From Amycolatopsis sp. CA-230715 (GTDB lineage: Bacteria; Actinomycetota; Actinomycetes; Mycobacteriales; Pseudonocardiaceae), in contig NZ_CP059997.1 in NCBI RefSeq assembly GCF_018736145.1, positions 3,347,501-3,411,500 of the forward strand: a DNA stretch of 64,000 nt, in the 5' to 3' direction. Every line of letters starts with the position of its first letter. The stretch's first letter is position 1. Positions 58,015 through 64,000 of this stretch are shown piece by piece. The position numbers and the translations under genes were made by a program. The notes under the pieces are model-generated. The model saw nothing but the letters and a program-made list of their open reading frames with translations, had not been told where the DNA came from and searched no databases.

Positions 58015-59145
58015 ATGGCTGTCGTCACGGTGGTCGCCCGCGCAGGCGCCGGGCTGGCTCTCGGCGCCGCGAGCGCGTTCGCCGAGCTGCCCTACGCGGT
58101 GCTCGGCGGCGCGCTGCTGGCGGTGCCCGGCGCGCGGAACGCGGTCGGCCGCGGCGCGCGGGCGCTGACCGAGTTCGAGCGGCGCAGGCTGGCGACCTAC
58201 CTCGGGACCGAAAGCGCGAGCGACTATTCGGAGACCAGGGCGCTGGGCTATCTCGGCGCCCGCTCGATCGCGGGCGGTCTCGGCGCCGGGATCTTCCTGC
58301 TCATCGCCTACGGGCTGTACATCGGGGCGACCGCGCTCTGGCAGCTCGCGGTCAGCGGCAGGTTCAGCGCCACCGGCGACCCCGACGGCCTGGACTGGTA
58401 CGACCCGATCGCCTTCGTCCTGCTCGGCGTCCTGCTGGCGTTCATCGCCGTGCAGGGCCTGCTCGGCGTGGCGGCGCTCGACCGCGGGCTGGCGAACCGG
58501 ATGCTCGGCCCGAGCCGCGAGGAGTTGTTGCGGCGCAGGGTTTCCGAGCTGGCGACCACGCGCGCCGAGGTGATCGAAGCCGTCAACGAGGAGCGCCGTC
58601 GCATCGAGCGCGCGCTGCACGACGGCGTGCAGCAGCGATTGGTCGCGCTCGGCATGCTGCTGGGCCGCGCGCGCCGGACCGACGAGCCGGGCGAACTCCT
58701 CCAACAGGCGCACGAACAGTCCCAAGAGGCCCTTCGCGACCTGCGCGAAGTGAGCTGGCGCGTGTACCCGGTCGCCTTGGACGCCGGCGGGTTGCACGCC
58801 GCGCTCGAAGTGGTGGCGGAACGGGCGAGCGTGCCGGTCGACCTGGACTACGCGCTGGCGGACCGCCCCGATCCGGCCACGGAAACCATCGCGTACTTCG
58901 TCGTCTCCGAGGCCGTGGCCAACGCGTTGAAGCACGCCTCGGCGAGTCTGATCGCGATCGGGATCGCCAAGCAGGGCACCATGATCACCGTGCGGATCAC
59001 CGATGACGGCCGGGGCGGGGCGGCGCTCTCCGGCGGCGGGCTTTCCGGGCTCGCGCGCAGGGTCGCCGCCGCCGACGGGGAGTTCACTGTGGACAGTCCG
59101 GACGGCGGCCCCACCACGGTCACCGCGGTGCTGCCGTGCGCCTGA
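58015..59145 (+). CDS. NarL-type sensor histidine kinase
   Basis: The 376-residue kinase has hydrophobic segments near residues 9-38, 85-115 and 132-155, and the HisKA_3 phosphoacceptor helix ERRRIERALHDGVQQRLVALG with His202. A short HATPase domain follows, with N-box SEAVANALKHA and G-box DDGRGG and GGGLSGLARRVAA. It should phosphorylate the regulator encoded next. The signal is unknown; there is no extracellular sensor domain, so it may sense membrane state, as LiaS/DesK types do. No Shine-Dalgarno sequence precedes the ATG, which follows a GATAAC box by 8 nt, so it may be leaderless. Confidence 0.9.
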   Translation: MAVVTVVARAGAGLALGAASAFAELPYAVLGGALLAVPGARNAVGRGARALTEFERRRLATYLGTESASDYSETRALGYLGARSIAGGLGAGIFLLIAYGLYIGATALWQLAVSGRFSATGDPDGLDWYDPIAFVLLGVLLAFIAVQGLLGVAALDRGLANRMLGPSREELLRRRVSELATTRAEVIEAVNEERRRIERALHDGVQQRLVALGMLLGRARRTDEPGELLQQAHEQSQEALRDLREVSWRVYPVALDAGGLHAALEVVAERASVPVDLDYALADRPDPATETIAYFVVSEAVANALKHASASLIAIGIAKQGTMITVRITDDGRGGAALSGGGLSGLARRVAAADGEFTVDSPDGGPTTVTAVLPCA

Positions 59146-59774
59146 TCGTCGCCGAGGATTCGACGCTGCTGCGCGAAGGGCTGATCCGGCTGCTCGGCGA
59201 GGAAGGCCACGAGGTGGTGGCCGCGGTCGGCACCGGCGTCGAACTGCTGGCCGCCGCCGAGAAGCACGTGCCCGAGGTCGTGGTCACCGATGTCCGCATG
59301 CCGCCGACCCACACCGACGAGGGCCTGCGCGCCGCGATGGAGATCCGGGCGCGCTGGCCGGAGACGGGCGTGCTGGTGCTGTCGCAGTACGTGGAGAAGC
59401 GGTACGCGACGGAGCTGATCACGAGCGGAGGCGGCCGCGTCGGGTACCTGCTGAAGGACCGGGTCGCGCAGGTCGCCGAGTTCCTCGACGCGCTCGACCG
59501 CGTCGGCCGCGGCGAGGCGGCGTTCGACCCGGAGGTGGTGCGGCGCCTGCTCGCCCGCACGACGCACCCGCTGACGCACCTGACCGCGCGCGAACGCGAG
59601 GTGCTGGAGAAGATGGCCGAGGGGCATACCAACGCGAGCATCGCAGCGACCTTGTTCGTGTCGCAGAGCGCGGTGGAGAAGCACGTCAACGCGATCTTCG
59701 ACAAGCTCGATCTGCGGGACACGACCGGGTACAGCCGCCGCGTACTGGCCGTCCTGCGCTACCTGGGCAGCTGA
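59136..59774 (+). CDS. NarL/FixJ-type response regulator
   Basis: The 212-residue regulator has a receiver domain with phosphoacceptor Asp52 in VVVTDVRMPP, the acidic pair in AEDS, and the conserved Lys in LLKDR. A LuxR-type helix-turn-helix follows (LTAREREVLEKMAEGHTNASIAATLFVSQSAVEKHVNAIFDKL). It overlaps the kinase gene by 10 nt (GTG start), so the two are translated together. Confidence 0.92.
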   Translation: MRLIVAEDSTLLREGLIRLLGEEGHEVVAAVGTGVELLAAAEKHVPEVVVTDVRMPPTHTDEGLRAAMEIRARWPETGVLVLSQYVEKRYATELITSGGGRVGYLLKDRVAQVAEFLDALDRVGRGEAAFDPEVVRRLLARTTHPLTHLTAREREVLEKMAEGHTNASIAATLFVSQSAVEKHVNAIFDKLDLRDTTGYSRRVLAVLRYLGS

Positions 59775-59785
59775 GCGGCCGACGA

Positions 59786-59803
59786 CGTTTAGCCCGCTAA
59801 ACG
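59786..59803 (+). repeat. GTTTAGC palindrome, copy 18
   Basis: CGTTTAGCCCGCTAAACG is a perfect copy, 11 nt after the response-regulator stop. Confidence 0.85.
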
Positions 59804-59842
59804 CAGGTGGGAGCCGCCCCGGGGTGGGGAGGCCGTCGACGA

Positions 59843-59860
59843 CGTTTAGCCCGCTGAATG
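59843..59860 (+). repeat. GTTTAGC palindrome, copy 19
   Basis: CGTTTAGCCCGCTGAATG is the same direction as copy 18, with a right arm changed at two or three positions, in the gap before the broken glycosyltransferase. Confidence 0.75.
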
Positions 59861-59952
59861 CAGCTGGCGGCGGGTGCCCGTTCGGGTCGGGGTGGTGCCC
59901 GTTCGTTCTGTTCTGGGGTGCCTATATTCATCAGAGGCATAGTCTGGCGAAT

Positions 59953-61058
59953 ATGCGAATCCTCCTGTCGAGCGTGCCCCAGCACGGCCACCTGGTCCCG
60001 ATGCTGCCGCTCGCCCGCGCGTTCAAGGACCGGGGCGACGAGGTCGCCGTGATGACGGCCGCGGGCATGGTGTCCGTGCTGGAACCGGACGGCCTCGCGC
60101 TGCTGCCCGCGGGCCCGCTGCCCCACGTCCTGTTCGCGGAGGTGGCCAGGCGCACCGGCGGCGCGGACCCGGCGGCCGCTCCCACGCCGGAAGCCGTGGC
60201 CGAGTTCTTCGCGGGCACGCGCCTCGACCTGACCGCCGAGGAGGCCCTGCGCGCTGTCGAAGGCTTCAAGCCCGACCTGATCGTCAGCGATCTTTGCGAT
60301 TTCGTCGGCCCGTTCGCCGCGGCCGCGGCGGATGTCCCGGTGGCCACCCTGGCTTACGGCCCGGCGCTGCCGGAACCGTTCGCGGAGGCGATGCGCGCGG
60401 TGGCGGCGCCCCGGTACGACGCGCGCGGCCTCGCCCAGGAAAGCCTTCCTGGTACCTGGACACCTGCCCGCCGCTGATGCAGGACCAAGCCTGGCAACGT
60501 CCCGCCACCAGGCTGCCGCTGCGGCCGGAGGCGTTCCGCGTGCCGGGACGCCCGGCAGCGGCGGCAGGCCGTGGCACCCGGCCGAAGGTGCTGGTCAGTT
60601 TCGGCACTGTGTTCGCCAATCCCGCGGTGCTCGGCCCGATCCTGCGCGAACTGTCCACTATGGACGTCGACATCGTGGCGACGGCGGACCCGGACGGGTA
60701 CGAAGTCGAACGCGTGGCCTTCGTCGGATTCACGCCGATGAGCGAACTTCTCGACGGCGTCGACGTGGTCATCACCCACGGCGGCGCTGGCACGACGTTC
60801 GGCACGCTGTCCCGGGGAATCCCGCTCGTGGTCGTGCCGCAGGGCGCGGACAACTTCATCCAGGCCGAGCGGGTGGCCGCGTCGGGCGCCGGTGTCGCGC
60901 TGCCGCCGGACGCCGCACCGCGAGCCGTCGCCAAAGCCGCGGGTACCGTGCTGGGGGACATCCGGATCCGCGAAGCCGCCGCGGCCGTCGGCAAGGAGAT
61001 CGACTCGATGCCCACCCCCGGTGAAGTCGCCGCCACCTTGGCGGCCGCCGTCGGCTGA
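59953..61058 (+). pseudogene. MGT-family glycosyltransferase, frameshifted
   Basis: Two frames together make one glycosyltransferase of the macrolide (MGT/UGT) family. The first (59953-60477) gives MRILLSSVPQHGHLVPMLPLARAF and KPDLIVSDLCDFVGP, and ends early at 60477. The second carries YLDTCPPLMQ, VLVSFGTVFANP and the donor-binding signature VVITHGGAGTTFGTLSRGIPLVVVPQGADNF, and ends at 61058. The frame must change by -1 near 60440-60455 (a missing base, or two extra). It could be a true pseudogene, a sequencing error or, less likely, programmed slippage. It is coupled by TGATG to a TetR gene. Confidence 0.8.
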
Positions 61059-61681
61059 TGGCCCGCCGCCCGTACCACTCTCCGCGCCGCGCGCAGGACG
61101 CCGCCAGCACCCGTCGCGACATCCTGCGCACGGCCGCGGATCTGTTCGCCACAAACGGTTACGGCCGGGTGACCGTCGCCGAAATCGCCAAGCAAGCGGG
61201 CGTCGCACCGCAGACCGTCTATTCCAGTGCGGGCAGCAAGTCCGACATCCTGCGCGAGATCGTCTCGGAAGCGGTCGGTTCGTCCGGCGCGGACACCACC
61301 GTCGAAGCGATCCGGCGGACCGAGGACCTCGCGACCGCGATCGGCCTGGTCGCGCACGGCACCCGGATGGCGAAGGAGACCCAGCGGCAAGCCATCGACA
61401 TCCTGTTCGCCGCGATGCCCGTGCACGAAGACGCCGGGCAGCTGTGGCGGCAGAGCACCACGGCCTACCGCCACGCGCTGGGGGAAGTGGCGGAACATTT
61501 GCGAGACAAGGGATTACTCCCGGCCGGTGCCGAGATCGAGCGCGTCACGGACGTGCTCTGGTTCTGGTTCGGGTTCAACTCGTGGCGCACGCTCGTCGAC
61601 GAATGCGGCTGGGGCATGGACGACGCCGAGCACTGGCTGGCCGCTCGCGCGATCGAAAGCCTTGCGGCACCGGACATCTGA
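61058..61681 (+). CDS. TetR-family regulator
   Basis: The 207-residue regulator has an N-terminal TetR helix-turn-helix (RRDILRTAADLFATNGYGRVTVAEIAKQAGVAPQTVYSSAGSKSDIL) and a helical ligand domain. Its ATG overlaps the glycosyltransferase stop by one base, so it may control that gene and respond to its substrate. Because the partner is broken, it may be an orphan now. Confidence 0.88.
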   Translation: MARRPYHSPRRAQDAASTRRDILRTAADLFATNGYGRVTVAEIAKQAGVAPQTVYSSAGSKSDILREIVSEAVGSSGADTTVEAIRRTEDLATAIGLVAHGTRMAKETQRQAIDILFAAMPVHEDAGQLWRQSTTAYRHALGEVAEHLRDKGLLPAGAEIERVTDVLWFWFGFNSWRTLVDECGWGMDDAEHWLAARAIESLAAPDI

Positions 61682-61706
61682 CGGCCTCCCCGGGGCGCGC
61701 TGTTCG

Positions 61707-61763
61707 ATGCCCCGAAAGCGGCCTTCAGGGCATTGAGCGCCCCGAAAGCCACCTTCGGGACAT
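61707..61763. repeat. two tandem 27-nt imperfect palindromes (CCCCGAAAGC type)
   Basis: Copies at 61707-61733 and 61737-61763 share CCCCGAAAGC and CCTTC and have 30-nt spacing. Each is an imperfect hairpin with ATGCCC/GGGCAT-type arms. They lie between convergent TetR genes, the second ending at the stop of the minus-strand one, and could terminate both. The sequence differs from the GTTTAGC palindrome and is a separate family. Confidence 0.75.
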
Positions 61764-62320
61764 CACGGGAGGAAGATCGCGGCGGCCTCGTCGGCGAGTG
61801 CGGCCGGGTCCGGGCCGTCCGGGTCGGTTTGCGCCAGGTGCAGCAGGCCGAGGATGGCCGCGTAGGCGACCCGCGCCCGGGATTCCGCCCGGTCCGGCGG
61901 CAGGCCGAGTTCCTCGTAGGTGCGGACCAGGAGGTCCAGCCGCGCCTTGTTCACCTGGCCGACCGCTTTCCGGACGCGCGGGTCGTTGCGCTCGCCGAGC
62001 AGGCTCAGGTGCACCGACGGGGCCAGCGGCTGGGCGGCCTGCACGACGGCGGTGAGCAGATCGCGCAACCGCCGCGCCGGGTCCTCGATCGCGGCGAAGA
62101 TGGTGATCGCCTGGTCGCCGTGGCCGTGCACCCATTCGTCGAGTGCCGCCGCGATCAGCTCGTCGCGGTTGCGGTAGTGCGCGTAGAAACTGCCCTTGGT
62201 CACGCCAAGGGTCCGCGCGAGGGGTTCGACCGCGACCGCGGCCAGCCCGCCGCCCGCGATCGCCTTCAGCGCGGCCCGCGCCCAGTCCTTGGCGGACAAC
62301 CGGGTCGACTCGCTCACCAC
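61763..62320 (-). CDS. TetR-family regulator, divergent from a cupin gene
   Basis: The roughly 185-residue regulator has a TetR helix-turn-helix (AKDWARAALKAIAGGGLAAVAVEPLARTLGVTKGSFYAHYRNRDELI) and a helical C-terminal domain. The start is probably the GTG at 62320 or 62317 (MSESTRL); an ATG at 62332 is also in frame. None has a Shine-Dalgarno sequence. The first operator dyad begins at 62331, at the start of this gene. It very likely represses itself and the cupin gene. Confidence 0.85.
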   Translation of the reverse strand: MVSESTRLSAKDWARAALKAIAGGGLAAVAVEPLARTLGVTKGSFYAHYRNRDELIAAALDEWVHGHGDQAITIFAAIEDPARRLRDLLTAVVQAAQPLAPSVHLSLLGERNDPRVRKAVGQVNKARLDLLVRTYEELGLPPDRAESRARVAYAAILGLLHLAQTDPDGPDPAALADEAAAIFLP

Positions 62321-62330
62321 GCGGCACAGC

Positions 62331-62389
62331 ATACGGCAGCGTATTGACGAGGCCGGAGAATACGGTACCGTATCCATACGCCACCGTAT
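62331..62389. promoter_or_regulatory. three TetR-type operators and the cupin promoter
   Basis: ATACG-N4-CGTAT occurs three times: 62331-62344 (spacer GCAG), 62360-62373 (a perfect 14-bp palindrome, ATACGGTACCGTAT) and 62376-62389 (spacer CCAC). The centres are 29 and 16 bp apart. The likely cupin promoter is TTGACG (62344-62349), 16 nt, TACCGT (62366-62371), so site 1 touches the -35 and site 2 covers the -10. Confidence 0.85.
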
Positions 62390-62403
62390 CAAGGAGCGAG
62401 CAC

Positions 62404-62931
62404 ATGCAGATTCGACGAGTGGTCACCGGGCACGACTCCGAGGGCAAAGCCCGCGTGGTCGATGACGGCCAGGTCGAGCCCATCACCTCCGACCTGATGC
62501 CCGGGTGCGCCGCCTACCGGCTGTGGGGCCGGGACGAGCGGCCGATCTTCCCGGACGACGGCGGCCCACACCCCGCCGAGGCGTGGTATCCACCCGCGGA
62601 CGGGTCGCGGTTCATGGTCAACGTGATCGCGCCGGGCGAGCTGACCCCGCCCGCGGATCTCGACCCGGCCGCGGCCAGGGCCGAGCTGGAGCGGCGGATG
62701 CCGGGCGCGATCGCCGCGATGGACCCGACCGATCCGGGGATGCACACCACCGACAGCATCGACTACGTCATGGTCGTCTCGGGCGAGGTCACGCTTCGGC
62801 TCGAAGACCAGCAGACCGTGCTGAGGACGGGCGACGTGCTCGTCCAGAACGGCACACGGCACGCCTGGCACAACCATGGCACTGAGCCCTGCACGATCGT
62901 CGGCATCGCCGTGGGCGCGGAGCGCGGCTGA
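62404..62931 (+). CDS. cupin-domain protein
   Basis: The 175-residue protein has a cupin core in its second half: IDYVMVVSGEVTLRLEDQ, then TGDVLVQNGTRHAWHNHGTEPC, with His and Glu placed to bind a metal. The N-terminal half (QIRRVVTGHDSEGKARVVDDG) is shared with cupins found near hydroxylases. It may be an isomerase, a dioxygenase or a sensor; the substrate is unknown. AAGGAG lies 7 nt before the ATG. It is divergent from the TetR gene, and three operators control it. Confidence 0.85.
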   Translation: MQIRRVVTGHDSEGKARVVDDGQVEPITSDLMPGCAAYRLWGRDERPIFPDDGGPHPAEAWYPPADGSRFMVNVIAPGELTPPADLDPAAARAELERRMPGAIAAMDPTDPGMHTTDSIDYVMVVSGEVTLRLEDQQTVLRTGDVLVQNGTRHAWHNHGTEPCTIVGIAVGAERG

Positions 62932-62934
62932 CGA

Positions 62935-62952
62935 CGTTTAGCCCGCTAAACG
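62935..62952 (+). repeat. GTTTAGC palindrome, copy 20
   Basis: CGTTTAGCCCGCTAAACG is a perfect copy that begins 3 nt after the cupin stop and ends 3 nt before the stop of the convergent 88-residue gene. Confidence 0.85.
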
Positions 62953-62955
62953 CAG

Positions 62956-63222
62956 CTAGAGCCTGGATTCCGCGTGGACCTCTTCGCAGGCGTGGCAGTC
63001 GTAGAGGTGCGGGGACTTCTTGCGCCGGTTGACCGTCCAGAGGAACCCGCACGCCATCCGGATCACCTCGCCTTTAGCGGGCAAACCGCGCACGTGGGCG
63101 CGGTGCCGGACTCCGCCGATCACGGGGCGGAGCTGACGTTTAGCGGGCAAAACGTCTTCGTCGACCGGGCCGGTGTCGTCGAAGTCTTGGACCTTGCCGT
63201 CCGTGCCGCGCCACCAGCTCAT
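62956..63222 (-). CDS. small CxxC protein with two palindrome-derived segments
   Basis: The 88-residue protein begins MSWWRGTDGKVQDFDDTG at the ATG at 63222, with GAGGGG 6 nt upstream, and ends SPHLYDCHACEEVHAESRL, a likely zinc site (CHAC with His on both sides). The middle holds two LPAK segments (DVLPAKRQ and RGLPAKGE), each encoded by a copy of the window's palindrome. It is divergent from the DUF5753 regulator, a common neighbourhood in actinobacteria. The function is unknown. Confidence 0.65.
   Translation of the reverse strand: MSWWRGTDGKVQDFDDTGPVDEDVLPAKRQLRPVIGGVRHRAHVRGLPAKGEVIRMACGFLWTVNRRKKSPHLYDCHACEEVHAESRL
63071..63088 (-). repeat. GTTTAGC palindrome, copy 21 (inside a gene)
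   Basis: On the minus strand it reads CGGTTTGCCCGCTAAAGG. In the coding frame it gives Gly-Leu-Pro-Ala-Lys. The TAG of the consensus is TTG here, so the frame stays open. Confidence 0.6.
63137..63154 (-). repeat. GTTTAGC palindrome, copy 22 (inside a gene)
   Basis: On the minus strand it reads CGTTTTGCCCGCTAAACG, one base from the consensus. It encodes Val-Leu-Pro-Ala-Lys, with the TAG again changed to TTG. Confidence 0.75.
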
Positions 63223-63327
63223 CGCCATCCCCTCGAAGTCGGACGCCAGCGGGGCCGCGCCGGGGCGTACAGCCCTGCCGCGCAGCAGGTGGTCCCCCGC
63301 GACCCCGCTGACCGATTCACGATAGAA

Positions 63328-63370
63328 GGGAGACATGTCTCCCGTCATCATTCAATCGGGCGACATGTCC
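63328..63370. promoter_or_regulatory. paired GACATGTC sites
   Basis: GGGAGACATGTCTCCC (63328-63343) is a perfect 16-bp palindrome. A second GACATGTC lies at 63362-63369 within GGGCGACATGTCC. Their centres are 30 bp apart, about three helical turns, in the divergent region before the DUF5753 regulator. They could be its operators. Confidence 0.65.
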
Positions 63371-63397
63371 ATAACTGCGGACAGTAAGCTTCCGGCC

Positions 63398-64000
63398 ATG
63401 CCAGCGACACCGACCCGGCTGAAGAAGCGACTCGGCAGGCAACTGCGGAAGCTTCGCGAGCACGCCGGAGTGACCTTGCGACAAGCCGCGCTCGAACTCC
63501 GGACCACCGACAGCTCGGTCAGCAAGTACGAGTCCGGTGTGAACCGGCCGCAGTGGCCCACGGTGAAGACCCTGCTGAGCTTGTACGAGGCCAGCGACGA
63601 GGATCGCGCCAGGGTTCAGGTGTTCTGGGACGAGGCCGCGACGGCGACGCCGTACATTCGCTTGCCCGCCGGTGCTTCGAAGATGTTCCGCCAGCTCGTG
63701 CGCTCAGAAGGCGAAGCCTCGACCGTGCGGACCATCGCGCCGTCGGTGGTGCCGGGTTTGTTGCAGACAGCGGATTACGCGCGAGCGGTCCACGCTTCCG
63801 CGCAACGCTCAAGGGAGCCGAAGGTCGCCGCGGACGAATTCGTGGCGCAACGCCTGAACCGGCAGAAGCGCCTCATCGGCCCGGATCCCTTGCACCTGCA
63901 CGCTTTGCTCGATGAAGTCGTGCTCCACCGGTTGGTCGGCGACAAGGAAGTCATGCGCGGTCAGCTCGAACATCTCCTTCGAGCGGGCGAAATGCCGAAC
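63398..64000 (+). CDS. DUF5753 helix-turn-helix (XRE/Scr1-type) regulator, cut by the window edge
   Basis: The first 201 codons of this gene are present; it continues past the right edge. The N-terminus is an XRE helix-turn-helix (LKKRLGRQLRKLREHAGVTLRQAALELR, then SSVSKYESGVNRP). The DUF5753 effector domain follows (PGLLQTADYARAV, LDEVVLHRLVG), which is typical of Streptomyces/Amycolatopsis regulators that often pair with DUF397 proteins. The ATG at 63398 has only a weak purine-rich stretch upstream. It is divergent from the small CxxC gene, across the paired GACATGTC sites. Confidence 0.85.
   Translation, partial: MPATPTRLKKRLGRQLRKLREHAGVTLRQAALELRTTDSSVSKYESGVNRPQWPTVKTLLSLYEASDEDRARVQVFWDEAATATPYIRLPAGASKMFRQLVRSEGEASTVRTIAPSVVPGLLQTADYARAVHASAQRSREPKVAADEFVAQRLNRQKRLIGPDPLHLHALLDEVVLHRLVGDKEVMRGQLEHLLRAGEMPN

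Noticed and set aside
60430..60480. programmed -1 frameshift in the glycosyltransferase
   Set aside because: There is no X-XXY-YYZ slippery heptamer at the junction and the family is not known to use slippage. A pseudogene or sequencing error is simpler.

Overview
The window is high-GC actinobacterial DNA, most likely from the Pseudonocardiales (Amycolatopsis-like). The grounds are the gene order around rpoBC, secE-nusG-rplKA and rplJL, the tRNA-Thr/tRNA-Met/rpmG/hadAB/tRNA-Trp arrangement known from mycobacteria, a complete mce operon, several type VII secretion (ESX) associated genes, frequent GTG/TTG starts, and regulators of the IclR, TetR, YtrA and DUF5753 types. The genus is inferred, not demonstrated.

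Layout. The information-processing genes lie on the minus strand and read from right to left: tRNA-Thr, tRNA-Met, rpmG, hadA-hadB, tRNA-Trp, secE, nusG, rplK-rplA, rplJ-rplL, the mce operon (ATPase, yrbEA, yrbEB, mceA-F, two Mce-associated proteins), rpoB and rpoC. Accessory genes, mostly on the plus strand, sit between these blocks. From 1 to 7.3 kb there is a cut-off membrane gene, an SBP56/methanethiol-oxidase-like secreted protein, a secreted VanX-type dipeptidase and a four-gene ESX-linked operon (YbaB-like, two helical proteins, a membrane protein). rpoC-rpoB fill 7.4-15 kb. From 15.3 to 18.4 kb lies an espG operon (helical protein, DUF3558 lipoprotein, WXG/PPE-like protein, EspG). A VOC-fold protein and a secreted S15-type peptidase follow, then mce (21.2-32.9 kb) and rplL/rplJ (33.2-34.2 kb). 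At 34.5-39.6 kb come a single-pass membrane protein, an IclR regulator with a CoA-transferase/acyl-CoA dehydrogenase pair, and an alpha/beta hydrolase. rplA to secE occupy 39.7-42.4 kb. An aminotransferase, a YtrA-type regulator with a DUF1648 membrane protein, an SGNH hydrolase, hadBA and a secreted trypsin-like protease run up to rpmG. Beyond the tRNAs are a GGDEF/EAL membrane protein, a GNAT protein, a DUF574 methyltransferase, Lon under a HAIR-like operator, DedA, a NarL-type two-component pair, a frameshifted glycosyltransferase with a TetR gene, a TetR/cupin divergent pair and a DUF5753-type regulator cut by the right edge.

The most unusual feature is a short palindrome, CGTTTAGCCCGCTAAACG, that I find 22 times. 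Nineteen copies are intergenic or overlap a stop codon and three are inside coding regions. Its two-base centre (CC or GG) gives it a direction. In 19 of 19 intergenic copies the CC strand can be read as pointing outward from an adjacent gene. The copies flank vanX and the VOC gene as inverted pairs, stack three deep at two convergent gene junctions, supply the stop codon of two genes, and some extend into 34-nt perfect hairpins. I do not recognise it as a described element.
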